Shown here: positions 1 through 8,824 of the stretch, one piece after another
Numbering within the stretch: the first letter of the stretch is position 1
Layout: the number at the start of each line of letters is the position of its first letter
Assembly (NCBI RefSeq): GCF_001556515.1
Contig: NZ_LSJA01000270.1
Span: forward strand, 1-18,816
Source of the DNA: Caulobacter sp. CCH9-E1
GTDB taxonomy: Bacteria; Pseudomonadota; Alphaproteobacteria; Caulobacterales; Caulobacteraceae
Direction: 5' to 3'
Length of the DNA stretch: 18,816 bases
The notes under the pieces: generated by a model
What the model was told of the DNA's origin: nothing
Database searches by the model: none
Seen by the model: only the letters and a program-made list of their open reading frames with translations
Position numbers and translations under genes: made by a program

Positions 1-126
1 ATGGCGAAGTGCTTCGGAGGATTGCCTCAGACCGCGCTCGAGGTTCTTCTGCGCTAGCCTCAAGGCGAGAGGGGGCGTGGCGGGGATCCCGTCCGCGGAG
101 CCCGGGTTGGTCGCTTTCCAGACCAT
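1..126 (-). CDS. Possible partial ORF running off the left edge, unknown product
   Basis: A reading frame on the minus strand stays open from upstream of position 126 to the left edge. Its first ATG is at 126, giving at least 42 residues that start MVWKATNPGS and end in a helix-like stretch, AQKNLERGLRQSSEALRH. About 79% of its codons end in G or C (33 of 42 counted), which fits the coding bias of the window better than the overlapping plus-strand frame. It lies 97 bases downstream of the tetR stop on the same strand. The amphipathic, Q/E/R-rich end is loosely reminiscent of phasin or other coiled-coil proteins, but I do not recognise the family. No convincing ribosome binding site precedes the ATG, so the start is uncertain and an earlier GTG is possible. 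Confidence 0.35.
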   Translation of the reverse strand, partial: MVWKATNPGSADGIPATPPLALRLAQKNLERGLRQSSEALRH

Positions 127-223
127 CCCGGGATTACTCAGCAAGGCTAAGGTCGGCCCAGGTTCAGATCGCACCAGTTTGTGCTTATGGCTGGCCCATA
201 GGCCGCCGTCCTGGCGATTGTTG

Positions 224-901
224 TCACTCTGACCGAGGCGAAAGGCCCATGAGGATCAGATCGACAGCGCCTTGCAGGTAGGCGCCTTTGGCCGCCTTGG
301 TGTCGCCAAGCCTCATGCTGACGACTATTCGATCTCGAGGCACGGTGACGAGGGCGTCTAGCACAAAGGCGGCCGTGAACGCCTTGTCTTTTAGGACCAC
401 CTCTCCTCGACGGGCGCCATCTTCGAGAATTTGCTCCACGATGGCGATCGCCATATCCACGCCGCGTTCGTGGACCACCTTGCGGAAGGTCGGCTGCTCT
501 TTGGCCACCCATGCCACCAAGGCCTCCAGCCCGATGACTTCCGGCTTGAGCGCCAGGTCTAGAAATCTCGCGCCTACGTCCAGAAGCCGCTCACGCAGGG
601 AGCCCTCGGCGCTGCGGCTTGAGAGTGGGTTCAGGTGCTTGGCCACGCCATATTCGATGCTCGCGACGAGCAGGTCCATCTTCGAGCCGAAACGCGCATA
701 AAGCGTCCGCTTCGAAACGCTCGCGGCGGATGCTATGGCCTCCATGCTGGTGGCCTCAACGCCTTGGCGGATGAACTGCTCCAGCGCCGTGTCAAGGATG
801 TGAGCGCCAAGCTTGGCCGCGACGCTTCGAGGCGGACGCCCCCCCTTGGGATCTCTCGGCGGAAGCCTGCTTTTGCCGCTTCGCGACGTCGTTTTGATCA
901 T
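224..901 (-). CDS. TetR/AcrR-family transcriptional repressor, AefR-like C-terminal domain
   Basis: This is a predicted DNA-binding repressor of 225 residues. The N-terminal tail is basic (residues 1-30). The TetR helix-turn-helix follows at about 50-75, with the typical ATSMEAIASAASVSKRTLYARF pattern split over two helices, then FGSKMDLL. The C-terminal half (SLRERLLDVGARFLDLALKP, then ALVAWVAKEQPTFRKVV) looks like the AefR-like TetR C-terminal domain, a ligand and dimer domain common beside efflux operons. I chose the ATG at 901; an in-frame TTG at 940 would add 13 residues. Neither has a strong ribosome binding site. The gene diverges from phaB, so the repressor probably controls itself and the phaB-phasin-exporter operon. 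The ligand is unknown. Confidence 0.85.
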   Translation of the reverse strand: MIKTTSRSGKSRLPPRDPKGGRPPRSVAAKLGAHILDTALEQFIRQGVEATSMEAIASAASVSKRTLYARFGSKMDLLVASIEYGVAKHLNPLSSRSAEGSLRERLLDVGARFLDLALKPEVIGLEALVAWVAKEQPTFRKVVHERGVDMAIAIVEQILEDGARRGEVVLKDKAFTAAFVLDALVTVPRDRIVVSMRLGDTKAAKGAYLQGAVDLILMGLSPRSE

Positions 902-930
902 CAACTTAGCATAACCCAATCTCCGGGCAG

Positions 931-938
931 GTCTAGAC
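931..938. promoter_or_regulatory. Short perfect palindrome GTCTAGAC, possible repressor half-operator
   Basis: GTCTAGAC is an 8-bp perfect palindrome lying 30 bases upstream of the tetR ATG and 8 bases from the FNR/FixK-like box, in the divergent tetR-phaB promoter region. TetR-family proteins often bind palindromes in such positions. It is short for a full operator, so this is only a candidate. Confidence 0.25.
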
Positions 939-945
939 AACGGGG

Positions 946-959
946 TTGATCTAAGTCAA
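946..959. promoter_or_regulatory. FNR/FixK-type binding box (TTGAT-N4-GTCAA)
   Basis: The sequence TTGATCTAAGTCAA matches the FNR/FixK consensus TTGAT-N4-ATCAA at 9 of the 10 fixed positions and fully fits the relaxed alphaproteobacterial FixK2 pattern TTG(A/C)-N6-(T/G)CAA. Its centre is about 88 bases upstream of the phaB ATG and about 52 bases upstream of the tetR ATG. If it acts as a class II activator site centred near -41.5 for phaB, transcription would start near position 994. This would place the operon under low-oxygen control. The same palindrome could instead serve as the operator of the adjacent TetR repressor. Confidence 0.55.
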
Positions 960-1040
960 ACGAATGCCATAACGAAACCGATAAGGGTACATCCATGGGG
1001 GCGGCAGTTGGTCGTCTCCGCTTCGGTCGAGGATTGGTGC

Positions 1041-1769
1041 ATGAGTAACGTGGCCTTGGTGAGCGGCGGAACCCGAGGCATAGGCGCGGCCGTGGCGCGC
1101 GCGCTTGCGGCCGAAGGCCGCCGCGTCGCGGTCACGTATCACGGCGATGAAGCCGCCGCCGCGCGGTTCAAGCAGGAAGCCGGCATTCCTGTGTATCGCT
1201 GGGATGTCGCGGACGAGAGCGCCTGCCGCGCCGGGATTGAACAGGTCGAGGCCGATCTTGGGCCGGTGTCCATCCTCGTCAACAATGCCGGCATCACCCG
1301 CGACGGCATGTTCCATCGCATGACCTGGGACCAGTGGCGCGCGGTGCTGAGCACCAATCTGGACTCGATGTTCGCCATGACCCGGGTGGTCATCGAGGGC
1401 ATGCGCGAGCGCCGCTTTGGACGCATCGTCAATATTTCCTCGATCAATGGCCAGAAGGGCCAGGTCGGTCAGACCAACTATTCGGCCGCCAAGGCTGGTG
1501 TGATCGGCTTCACCAAGGCTCTGGCGCTCGAAAACGCCTCGCGCGGCGTGACGGTCAACGCCGTGTGCCCAGGCTACGTCAATACCGACATGGTCGCTGC
1601 GGTGGCCGAGGAGGTGCGGGCGGGCATTGTCGCGGGCATTCCCCTGGGTCGCCTTGGGGACGTCGAAGAGATCGCCCAAGCCGTCTGCTATCTGACCTCG
1701 GAGAAGGCCGCCTTCTGCACGGGGTCTGTCCTCACCATCAACGGCGGGCAGTACATCGCCAACGGATGA
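1041..1769 (+). CDS. phaB: Acetoacetyl-CoA reductase (SDR family)
   Basis: This enzyme reduces acetoacetyl-CoA to (R)-3-hydroxybutyryl-CoA with NADPH, the second step of PHB synthesis, in the cytoplasm. The protein has 242 residues, normal for PhaB. It shows the cofactor glycine motif GGTRGIG (9-15), NNAG (81-84), and the catalytic Ser134, Tyr147 and Lys151 in NISSINGQKGQVGQTNYSAAK. The NNAGITRD and INGQKGQ(V/F)GQTNY signatures are characteristic of PhaB rather than FabG, although FabG-type activity cannot be excluded. The ATG at 1041 has a GAGG ribosome binding site (1029-1032); an earlier in-frame start at 1008 lacks one. It is the first gene of the plus-strand series, behind the FNR/FixK-like box, and is followed by a phasin gene. 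Confidence 0.92.
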   Translation: MSNVALVSGGTRGIGAAVARALAAEGRRVAVTYHGDEAAAARFKQEAGIPVYRWDVADESACRAGIEQVEADLGPVSILVNNAGITRDGMFHRMTWDQWRAVLSTNLDSMFAMTRVVIEGMRERRFGRIVNISSINGQKGQVGQTNYSAAKAGVIGFTKALALENASRGVTVNAVCPGYVNTDMVAAVAEEVRAGIVAGIPLGRLGDVEEIAQAVCYLTSEKAAFCTGSVLTINGGQYIANG

Positions 1770-1855
1770 CGGCGCGTCCCATCACCTTGGGCCGCGGCAT
1801 CCGGCAAAACTCGATTGTTTCCTAGCAAGCCATGACCCTTAGAAGGAAGACCCAG

Positions 1856-2278
1856 ATGAGCGGCTCTCTCGACCAAGTGACGAACATGATGGAAGCCAAC
1901 CTGCGGCTGACGCGGACCTTGGCCGAGGTCACCCAGGCTAGCAGCGAAACCAATATGCGGCTAGGAGCCCAGGCCGCGACGCGTTTCGCTGAGCAGGCTC
2001 GCCATCTGGCGAGCGGCGAGATGACCGGCCTTTTCGCTGACGCATCGCCGCTTGTCGCGGAGTTTCAGCGCGATCGCGAAGCCGCCGCCAAGAAGGCCGC
2101 TGCTGCCTTCGCCGACTGGCAGAAGGCCTGGACCCAGGCCTGGAGCGCGACGCTGGACCAGAAGGCCGCGACCAAAGCCTTTCAGGGCCTTCTTCAACCC
2201 TGGAGCGCGTTCAAGCCTGCGGCGGCCGAAGGGGCGAAATCCGATGTGCGCGCGGCCAAGGCCAAGGCTGCCGATTGA
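1856..2278 (+). CDS. Phasin family protein (PHB granule surface protein)
   Basis: Phasins coat polyhydroxybutyrate granules and control their number and size. This 140-residue protein is small, almost wholly predicted helix, and rich in Ala, Gln, Lys and Glu. It starts MSGSLDQVTNMMEANLRLTR, has a central FADASPLVAEFQRDREAAAKKA segment with repeated Trp residues (WQKAWTQAWSATL), and ends in an Ala/Lys-rich tail, as is usual for phasins. The ATG at 1856 has an AAGGAAG ribosome binding site seven bases away; an earlier in-frame ATG at 1832 has none. It lies 86 bases after phaB and 26 bases before the efflux lipoprotein gene. Assignment rests on composition and context more than a sharp motif. 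Confidence 0.75.
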   Translation: MSGSLDQVTNMMEANLRLTRTLAEVTQASSETNMRLGAQAATRFAEQARHLASGEMTGLFADASPLVAEFQRDREAAAKKAAAAFADWQKAWTQAWSATLDQKAATKAFQGLLQPWSAFKPAAAEGAKSDVRAAKAKAAD

Positions 2279-2304
2279 TAGATCAACGAGCGGCGCGACA
2301 CGCC

Positions 2305-3774
2305 ATGGATCAAATCAAATCCGTATCCGCCGCCGCTCCGGGCCGGGGCGGCGGCGCGGTTCTTGTCGCCGTGTCGCTGATCCTGGCGGGGTGCGCCTCG
2401 ACGGCGTCCTTCGCTCCGCCACCACTTCCGACACCGCAGACCTTTTCCGGCCAGCCCGAGGCCAAGGGTTCGGTCGGGGCGGTGGGCTGGCGGGATTTCT
2501 TCCAGGATCCCCAATTGCGGGGCCTGATCGAGACGGCGCTGGCGGATAATCGCGACGTCCGCATCGCGGCGGCTCGGCTGGACGAGGCGCGCGCCGCCCT
2601 TCGCATCGAGAGCGCGGCGCTCTATCCGAGCCTGGACGGCGTGGCGACATCGACCCGTGGACGCACCCCCGCCGACCTGTCGATCACCGGACGGGCCGAG
2701 ACGGGCAGCGAATATCGTTCGGTTCTCAGCGCCGGTTGGGAGATCGATTTCTGGGGTCGTCTGCGCGCTTCGCGCCAGGCGGCCCTGCAACAATATCTGG
2801 CCACCGATGAAGCCCGCCGCGCCGTCGCGACGAGCCTGATCGCGCAGGTGGCCAACAGTTATCTGGCCGAACGGGAGTATGACGAACGCATCGCCCTGGC
2901 CCGCCGCACGGTCGCCTCGCGCGAGGAGTCCTTGCGCATCCTGCGCCGTCGCTACGAGGTGGGGGCGGGCTCCAAGCTGGAGATGACCCAGGCCCAGACG
3001 CTCCTGGCCCAGGCGCGCGCGGCGGTCGAGGCGCTCGATCAGGACCAGGCGGTCAACCGCCACGCGCTCGCCGTTCTGGTGGGACGGCCCGTGGAGATGG
3101 CTTCGGGGCCGTTGCAGTTGTCCGAGGTGGGGCCCGATCAGCCGCTTCCCGCCGGTCTGGCCTCTGAGTTGCTCGTCAATCGTCCCGACGTCATCGCCGC
3201 CGAGCACCGCCTGCGGGCGGCCAGCGCCAATATCGCCGCCGCCCGCGCGGCGTTTTTTCCTAATATCACCCTGACCGCCGCCGGCGGAACCGCCAGCGCG
3301 CAGCTGGATGGCCTGTTCAGGGGCGGCAGTCAGGCCTGGAGCTTCACGCCCAGCCTGGATCTGCCGATCTTCGACGGCGGTCGTCGCGACGCCAATCTCG
3401 ATCTGAGTCTGGCGCGACGCGATATCGCGGTGGCGGATTATGAGCGGACCATTCAGGGCGCGTTCCGCGACGTCGCCGATGCGCTGGTCCAGCGCCGGCA
3501 ACTCGCGGCGCGGATCGCCGATGCGCGGGACATGCTCGCGGCCCTACAGGAGCGCGCGCGGCTCGCCGATCTGCGCTTCGCCAATGGCCGCTCGACCTAT
3601 CTGGAGGTGCAGGACGCCCAGCGCGACCTGTTCGAGACCGAGCAGGCCCTGGTCCAGTTGCGTCGCGGCTATCTGGCCAGCGGCGTGGCGCTCTATGCCG
3701 CGCTCGGCGGCGGGGTCGGCGACGACGCCTCCTTCCCACCTCCCCACCAGACCCTCAAGGAACCGGCGCGATGA
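2305..3774 (+). CDS. Outer-membrane efflux lipoprotein, NodT/OMF (TolC-like) family
   Basis: This is the outer-membrane channel of a tripartite exporter. From the ATG at 2305 it has 489 residues, normal for the family. A signal sequence ends in a lipobox, LILAGC, with the acylated Cys at residue 30. Two OMF repeats follow, each with long helices: the first includes WRDFFQDPQLRGLIETALADN and a beta segment EIDFWGRLRASRQAAL; the second includes NRPDVIAAEHRLRAASANI and LDLPIFDGGRRDANL. These are typical NodT-type signatures. The frame is open to a TTG at 2275 that overlaps the phasin stop, but the ATG gives the better signal peptide. Its TGA overlaps the ATG of the adaptor gene by four bases, so the two are co-translated and probably work together. 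Confidence 0.9.
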   Translation: MDQIKSVSAAAPGRGGGAVLVAVSLILAGCASTASFAPPPLPTPQTFSGQPEAKGSVGAVGWRDFFQDPQLRGLIETALADNRDVRIAAARLDEARAALRIESAALYPSLDGVATSTRGRTPADLSITGRAETGSEYRSVLSAGWEIDFWGRLRASRQAALQQYLATDEARRAVATSLIAQVANSYLAEREYDERIALARRTVASREESLRILRRRYEVGAGSKLEMTQAQTLLAQARAAVEALDQDQAVNRHALAVLVGRPVEMASGPLQLSEVGPDQPLPAGLASELLVNRPDVIAAEHRLRAASANIAAARAAFFPNITLTAAGGTASAQLDGLFRGGSQAWSFTPSLDLPIFDGGRRDANLDLSLARRDIAVADYERTIQGAFRDVADALVQRRQLAARIADARDMLAALQERARLADLRFANGRSTYLEVQDAQRDLFETEQALVQLRRGYLASGVALYAALGGGVGDDASFPPPHQTLKEPAR

Positions 3775-4841
3775 AGGCCACCAGCAGACAATGGCTCGTG
3801 CGTGGCGGGGTCGTCGCGGCAGTGGTCGTCGTCGCGTTCCTCGGCTGGCGACTGTTGCGCCCGCCAGCGCTTCCCGAGGGCGTTGTCAGCGGCAACGGCC
3901 GGATCGAGGCGGTCGAGATCGACGTGGCGGCCAAGACCCCCGGCCGGGTCCGCGACATCCTTGTCGACGAGGGCGCCTATGTGAAGGCGGACCAGATCGT
4001 CGCCCATATGGACACCGACGTGCTGCAAGCCCAGCGCGCCGAGGCCGAGGCGCAGCATCAGCAAGCCCTCAACGCCATCGAGATCGCCAACAGCCAGGTG
4101 ATCCAGCGCGAGAGCGAGCGCGCCGCTGCGTTCGCGGGGACCCGGCAACGCCAAGCCGAACTGGACGCGGCGCGCCGTCGGCTGGCGCGATCAGACACCC
4201 TGGCGCGTGAAGGCGCGACCGCCATGCAGGAACGGGATGACGATCAGGCGCGGGTCGAGGGCGCCCAGGCGGCGCTTGAGGCCTCCAGGGCTCAGATGGC
4301 CGCCGTCGACGCGGCCATCGCCACGGCCCGTTCGCAGGTGATCGGCGCGCGCTCGAACGTCGACGCCGTGCTGGCCGCCTTGCGCCGGCTGGACGCCGAC
4401 ATCGCCGATAGCGCGCTCAAGGCGCCGCGCGACGGGCGGGTCCAGTTCCGGGTGGCTCAGCCGGGCGAGGTGGTGGCCGGTGGCGGGCGGGTGCTCAACC
4501 TAGTCGACCTGTCGGACGTCTACATGACCTTCTTCCTGCCGGAGACGGTGGCGGGGCGGGTGGGGCTCGGCACGGAGGTGCGGATCGTCCTGGACGCCGC
4601 GCCCGACTATGTGGTGCCTGCCAAGGTGTCGTTCGTCGCCGACGTCGCCCAATTCACGCCCAAGACCGTGGAGACCCAGAGCGAGCGGCAGAAGCTGATG
4701 TTCAGGGTCAAGGCGCGGATCGATCCAGACCTCCTGCGACGGCACATCCGTCAGGTGAAGACCGGCCTGCCGGGCATGGCCTATGTGCGGATCGATCCAA
4801 AGACGCCCTGGCCGGCCAAGCTGGAGCTCAAGGCGCCATGA
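3771..4841 (+). CDS. HlyD/membrane-fusion adaptor protein (YhiI/YbhG-like)
   Basis: This is the periplasmic adaptor that links an inner-membrane transporter to the outer-membrane channel. It has 356 residues. One N-terminal membrane anchor is seen at about 12-28. A half lipoyl-like motif follows ([20 protein letters not shown], 44-63, then [16 protein letters not shown]). A long Ala/Gln/Arg-rich coiled-coil hairpin spans about 85-205, and the second lipoyl half is [20 protein letters not shown], followed by a beta-barrel domain. This order is characteristic of HlyD-type adaptors of ABC-2 exporters such as YbhG and YhiI. It overlaps by four bases both the channel gene before it and the ABC gene after it. 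The substrate cannot be read from the sequence. Confidence 0.9.
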   Translation: MKATSRQWLVRGGVVAAVVVVAFLGWRLLRPPALPEGVVSGNGRIEAVEIDVAAKTPGRVRDILVDEGAYVKADQIVAHMDTDVLQAQRAEAEAQHQQALNAIEIANSQVIQRESERAAAFAGTRQRQAELDAARRRLARSDTLAREGATAMQERDDDQARVEGAQAALEASRAQMAAVDAAIATARSQVIGARSNVDAVLAALRRLDADIADSALKAPRDGRVQFRVAQPGEVVAGGGRVLNLVDLSDVYMTFFLPETVAGRVGLGTEVRIVLDAAPDYVVPAKVSFVADVAQFTPKTVETQSERQKLMFRVKARIDPDLLRRHIRQVKTGLPGMAYVRIDPKTPWPAKLELKAP

Positions 4842-7603
4842 CGGCCCGACCCGGTCCGGACGCGACGCCTCCGGTCGCCCGGCTCGCGGGGGTCAGTCTC
4901 GACTATCGGGGTACGCGGGCCCTGGACAACATCGATCTGGACATCCCGGCGGGCCGGATGGTGGCGCTGATCGGCCCCGACGGGGTGGGCAAGTCGACGC
5001 TGTTCTCGCTGATCGCCGGCTCGCGGGTCATCCCCTCGGGCACGGTGGAGGTGCTCGGCGGCGACATGGCCGACCGTCGGCACCGCGAGGCGGTCTGCCC
5101 TCGCATCGCCTACATGCCCCAGGGGCTGGGCAAGAACCTCTATCCGACGCTGTCGGTCTTCGAGAACCTGGACTTCTTCGGCCGGCTGTTTGGCCAGGAC
5201 GGGGCGGAGCGTGAGCGCCGGATCACTGACCTGCTGGACAGCACCGGTCTCGCGCCCTTCAGGGGCCGGCCCGCCGGCAAGCTGTCCGGCGGCATGAAGC
5301 AGAAGCTGGGCCTGTGCTGCGCCCTGATCCACGATCCCGACTTCCTGTTGCTCGACGAGCCGACGACGGGGGTCGATCCGCTGTCACGGTCGCAGTTCTG
5401 GGATCTCATCGACCGCATCCGCGCCGCGCGGCCTGGCATGAGCGTGCTGGTGGCCACCGCCTATATGGAGGAGGCGGCGCGGTTTGACTGGCTGATCGCC
5501 ATGGACGCCGGCAAGGTCCTGGCGACCGGCTCTCCCGACGCGCTCTATCAACGCACCGGCACCACCGATCTCGAACAGACCTTCATCGCCCTGCTGCCGG
5601 AGGAGCGCCGGCGCGGCGCCCAGCCCGTGACCATACCGCCGCGTCTGCACGCGGGCGAGGGCGACATCGCCATCGAGGCCAAGGGCCTGACCATGCGGTT
5701 TGGGGATTTCACCGCTGTCGATCAGGTGGATTTCCAGATCGAGCGCGGCGAGATCTTCGGGTTCCTGGGGTCGAACGGCTGCGGCAAGACCACCACGATG
5801 AAGATGCTGACCGGCTTGCTGCCCGCCACCGCCGGCGAGGCGCATCTGTTTGGCCGCCTGGTGAACGCGGGCGACATCCAGACCCGTCGGCGGGTCGGCT
5901 ACATGTCCCAGGGCTTCTCGCTGTATTCGGAACTGACCGTCGCGCAAAACCTGGAGCTCCACGCGCAGCTGTTCGGGATGGAGGCGCGAGACATCCCGGA
6001 TCGGATGGCGGAGATGGCCGAGCGCTTTGGACTGGCCGACCTGATGGACGCGCTACCGGACGCTCTGCCCCTGGGGCAGCGCCAGCGTCTTTCCCTCGCC
6101 GTCGCCATGATCCACAGGCCGGAAATCCTGATCCTGGACGAGCCGACCTCTGGCGTCGACCCCATCGCACGCGACCAGTTCTGGCAGAGCATGATCGACC
6201 TGTCGCGGCAGGACGGAGTGACGATCTTCATCTCCACCCACTTCATGAACGAGGCCGCACGCTGTGATCGCATCTCGCTGATGCACGCGGGCAAGGTGCT
6301 GGTCAGCGATGCGCCGGCGCGCATCGTCGAGCAGCAGGGCGCCAAGTCCCTGGAAGATGCCTTCATCAGCTATCTGAAGGCGGCCGGGGGAGACGACGCC
6401 CCGCCGCCCGCGCCTGCGTCTCCCCCCAGCGACACGGTCGCTCAGCCGCCGCGCCCGGGGCGCGGCTGGCTGGGCGGCTTCAGTCCTCGGCGGATGATGA
6501 GCTATTCGCGGCGCGAGGCGCTTGAGCTGCGCCGCGACCCGATCCGGGCGACTCTGGCCCTGCTGGGCAGTGTGATCCTGATGTTCATCATGGGCTACGG
6601 CATCAGCATGGACGTCAAGGACCTGCCGTTCGCCGTGCTGGACCGCGACGGGACGACCACGAGCCAGGACTACGCGCTCAACATCGCCGGCTCGCCCTAT
6701 TTCGTCGAGCGACGGCCGATCTCGGACTATGGTGAACTGGATCGACGGATGCGGTCGGGCGAACTGAGCGTGGCGATCGAGATCCCGCCCGGCTTCGCCC
6801 GGGACCTGCGCCGGGGCGACACGGTGGCGCTGGGCGTGTGGATCGACGGCGCCATGCCCCAGCGCGCCGAAACCGTGCAAGGCTACGTCCAGGCGCTGCA
6901 CACCCAATGGCTGAGCGACATGTCCGTTCGAGAGCTTGGGGTGCGGCCGTCGACTGGCTTGATCAACATCGAAACCCGCTATCGCTACAATCCCGACGTC
7001 AAGAGCCTGGTGGCGATCGCGCCCGCGGTCATCCCTGTGCTGCTGCTGCTGTTTCCGGCCATACTGACGGCGCTGAGCGTCGTGCGGGAAAAGGAGCTGG
7101 GCTCGATCATCAACTTCTACGTCACCCCGGTCACGGCGCTGGAATTTCTGCTGGGCAAGCAGGCGCCCTATGTGGCGCTGGCCATGTTGAACTATGCCCT
7201 GCTGGTCGTGCTGTCCCTGTCGACCTTCCGCGTGCCGATCACTGGCGACATCGTGGCCATGACCTTGGGCGCCCTGCTCTATGTCCTGTCCTCGACGGCG
7301 ATCGGCTTGCTGTTCTCGATCTTCATGCGCAGCCAGATCGCAGCGCTGTTCGCCACCGCCATCGGCACGATCCTGCCGGCCGTGCAGTTTTCGGGACTGA
7401 TCAATCCGGTCTCGTCGCTGGAGGGAGCCGGGGCGGTCATTGGTCGCGTCTTCCCGACCAGTCATTTTGTCACCATCTGCCGCGGCGTGTTCTCCAAGGG
7501 ACTGGGGTTTCCCGATCTCCAGCCGGAACTGCTGAGCCTGGCGGTCACCTTCCCGCTGCTGCTGGCCGCCTGCGTCATGTTGCTCAAGAAACAGGAACAA
7601 TAG
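4838..7603 (+). CDS. RbbA/YhiH-type ABC protein: two ATPase domains fused to an ABC-2 permease
   Basis: This 921-residue protein matches the size and layout of the RbbA/YhiH family. ATPase domain 1 has Walker [10 protein letters not shown] (46-54), signature LSGGM (149-153) and Walker B LLLDE (170-174), but Ala208 stands where the switch His normally is. ATPase domain 2 has Walker [10 protein letters not shown] (311-319), a degenerate signature LPLGQ (410-414), Walker B LILDE (431-435) and His468. A Pro-rich linker (about 520-545) leads to an ABC-2 permease with a first membrane helix near 572-588, a large external loop and a C-terminal helix bundle. It is the energised inner-membrane part of the exporter with the adaptor, channel and next permease. 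RbbA of E. coli has been linked to ribosomes, but the operon context here points to export. Confidence 0.9.
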   Translation: MTARPGPDATPPVARLAGVSLDYRGTRALDNIDLDIPAGRMVALIGPDGVGKSTLFSLIAGSRVIPSGTVEVLGGDMADRRHREAVCPRIAYMPQGLGKNLYPTLSVFENLDFFGRLFGQDGAERERRITDLLDSTGLAPFRGRPAGKLSGGMKQKLGLCCALIHDPDFLLLDEPTTGVDPLSRSQFWDLIDRIRAARPGMSVLVATAYMEEAARFDWLIAMDAGKVLATGSPDALYQRTGTTDLEQTFIALLPEERRRGAQPVTIPPRLHAGEGDIAIEAKGLTMRFGDFTAVDQVDFQIERGEIFGFLGSNGCGKTTTMKMLTGLLPATAGEAHLFGRLVNAGDIQTRRRVGYMSQGFSLYSELTVAQNLELHAQLFGMEARDIPDRMAEMAERFGLADLMDALPDALPLGQRQRLSLAVAMIHRPEILILDEPTSGVDPIARDQFWQSMIDLSRQDGVTIFISTHFMNEAARCDRISLMHAGKVLVSDAPARIVEQQGAKSLEDAFISYLKAAGGDDAPPPAPASPPSDTVAQPPRPGRGWLGGFSPRRMMSYSRREALELRRDPIRATLALLGSVILMFIMGYGISMDVKDLPFAVLDRDGTTTSQDYALNIAGSPYFVERRPISDYGELDRRMRSGELSVAIEIPPGFARDLRRGDTVALGVWIDGAMPQRAETVQGYVQALHTQWLSDMSVRELGVRPSTGLINIETRYRYNPDVKSLVAIAPAVIPVLLLLFPAILTALSVVREKELGSIINFYVTPVTALEFLLGKQAPYVALAMLNYALLVVLSLSTFRVPITGDIVAMTLGALLYVLSSTAIGLLFSIFMRSQIAALFATAIGTILPAVQFSGLINPVSSLEGAGAVIGRVFPTSHFVTICRGVFSKGLGFPDLQPELLSLAVTFPLLLAACVMLLKKQEQ

Positions 7604-7604
7604 G

Positions 7605-8726
7605 GTGCGCGGGGCCAACATCCTGAGGTTGGGCGTCAAGGAACTGCGCAGCGTCGGGCGCGATCCGATGATGCTGGTCCTGATCGTCTTCTCCTTCTCG
7701 TTCTCCATCTATATGGCGGCGACGGGCATCCCCGAGTCCTTGCACAAGGCGCCCATCGCGATCGTCGACGAGGATCATTCCCAGCTCTCCGATCGCATGG
7801 TCGGCGCGTTCTATCCCCCTTATTTCACGCCGCCGGCCGTGGTCAGTCAGGACGCGGTCGACGGCGGCATGGATGCGGGCGAATACACCTTCGCGGTCGA
7901 TATCCCCCCCGATCTTCAGCGCGACGTGCTGGCCGGCCGCCGACCGACGGTGCAGGTCAATGTCGACGCCACGCGGATGAGCCAAGCGTTCAGCGGCGCC
8001 GGCTACATCCAGCAGATCCTCGGCGCGGAGGTCCTGGAGTTCGTCCAGCGTCATCGCGGCGCGACCGCGTCGCCCGTCACTCTGGCGCTGCGCGCCCGCT
8101 TCAATCCGACCCTGGCCGAGGCGTGGTTCGGCTCGGTGATGGAGGTGATCAACAACGTCACGATGCTGTCGATCATCCTGACCGGCGCGGCCCTGATCCG
8201 CGAGCGCGAGCACGGCACGATCGAGCATCTTCTGGTCATGCCGGTCACCCCGCTGGAGATCATGGTCAGCAAGGTCTGGTCCATGGGGCTGGTGGTGCTG
8301 GTGGCCTGCGGCCTGTCGTTGTTGATCATGGTTGAAGGGGTGCTGGGCGTGCCGATCGAGGGCTCGGTGGCGCTGTTTCTGTGCGGCGCCGCCCTGCACC
8401 TGTTCGCCACCACCTCGATCGGCATCTTCATGGGCACCATCGCCCGTTCGATGCCGCAGTTTGGGCTGTTGCTGATGCTGGTCCTGCTGCCGCTGCAGAT
8501 GCTGTCGGGCGGCATGACGCCGCGCGAAAGCATGCCGTCGTTCGTTCAGACCGTCATGCTGGCCGCGCCGACCACCCATTTCGTCAAGCTCGCCCAGGCC
8601 ATCCTCTACCGAGGCGCGGGTCTGGAGGTGGTCTGGCCGCAGTTCCTGGCCATCGCAGCCATCGGCGCGGTGTTCTTTGTCGTGGCCCTGACCCGCTTTC
8701 GCAAGGCGATCGGTACGATGGCCTAG
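7605..8726 (+). CDS. ABC-2 type transporter permease (YhhJ-like)
   Basis: This is an inner-membrane permease of 373 residues that probably pairs with the permease half of the preceding RbbA-type protein. The first membrane helix is at about 22-39 (LVLIVFSFSFSIYMAA), followed by a large external domain to about 175 and then five hydrophobic segments. The family loop between helices reads REREHGTIEHLLVMPVTPLE, a hallmark of ABC-2 permeases; the previous protein has the parallel [20 protein letters not shown]. It starts at a GTG one base after the previous stop, with an AGGAAC ribosome binding site inside that gene, so expression is coupled. A 98-base gap to the next gene follows. Confidence 0.9.
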   Translation: MRGANILRLGVKELRSVGRDPMMLVLIVFSFSFSIYMAATGIPESLHKAPIAIVDEDHSQLSDRMVGAFYPPYFTPPAVVSQDAVDGGMDAGEYTFAVDIPPDLQRDVLAGRRPTVQVNVDATRMSQAFSGAGYIQQILGAEVLEFVQRHRGATASPVTLALRARFNPTLAEAWFGSVMEVINNVTMLSIILTGAALIREREHGTIEHLLVMPVTPLEIMVSKVWSMGLVVLVACGLSLLIMVEGVLGVPIEGSVALFLCGAALHLFATTSIGIFMGTIARSMPQFGLLLMLVLLPLQMLSGGMTPRESMPSFVQTVMLAAPTTHFVKLAQAILYRGAGLEVVWPQFLAIAAIGAVFFVVALTRFRKAIGTMA

Positions 8727-8824
8727 GCTGGGACGGCCCGATCAAGGCGGTGCGCGGTCGGTGCGCGGCTATCCATCTTCCGCGGTCACTCGGTTCCGGT
8801 GGGCGCCTCAACTGGAGTTATGTG

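Noticed and set aside
9..281. 90-codon plus-strand frame at the left edge
   Set aside because: It begins at a GTG without a ribosome binding site, is rich in Arg and Ser in an unstructured way, and has poorer third-position G/C than the opposite strand.
2194..3501. 435-codon minus-strand frame opposite the efflux lipoprotein gene
   Set aside because: The plus-strand product has a lipobox and clear OMF repeats; the opposite frame has no recognisable features and no ribosome binding site.
6053..7708. 551-codon open frame on the minus strand, opposite the RbbA-type gene
   Set aside because: It is the antisense shadow of the ABC ATPase/permease; its composition (His, Gln, Arg, Asp runs) has no protein-like pattern.
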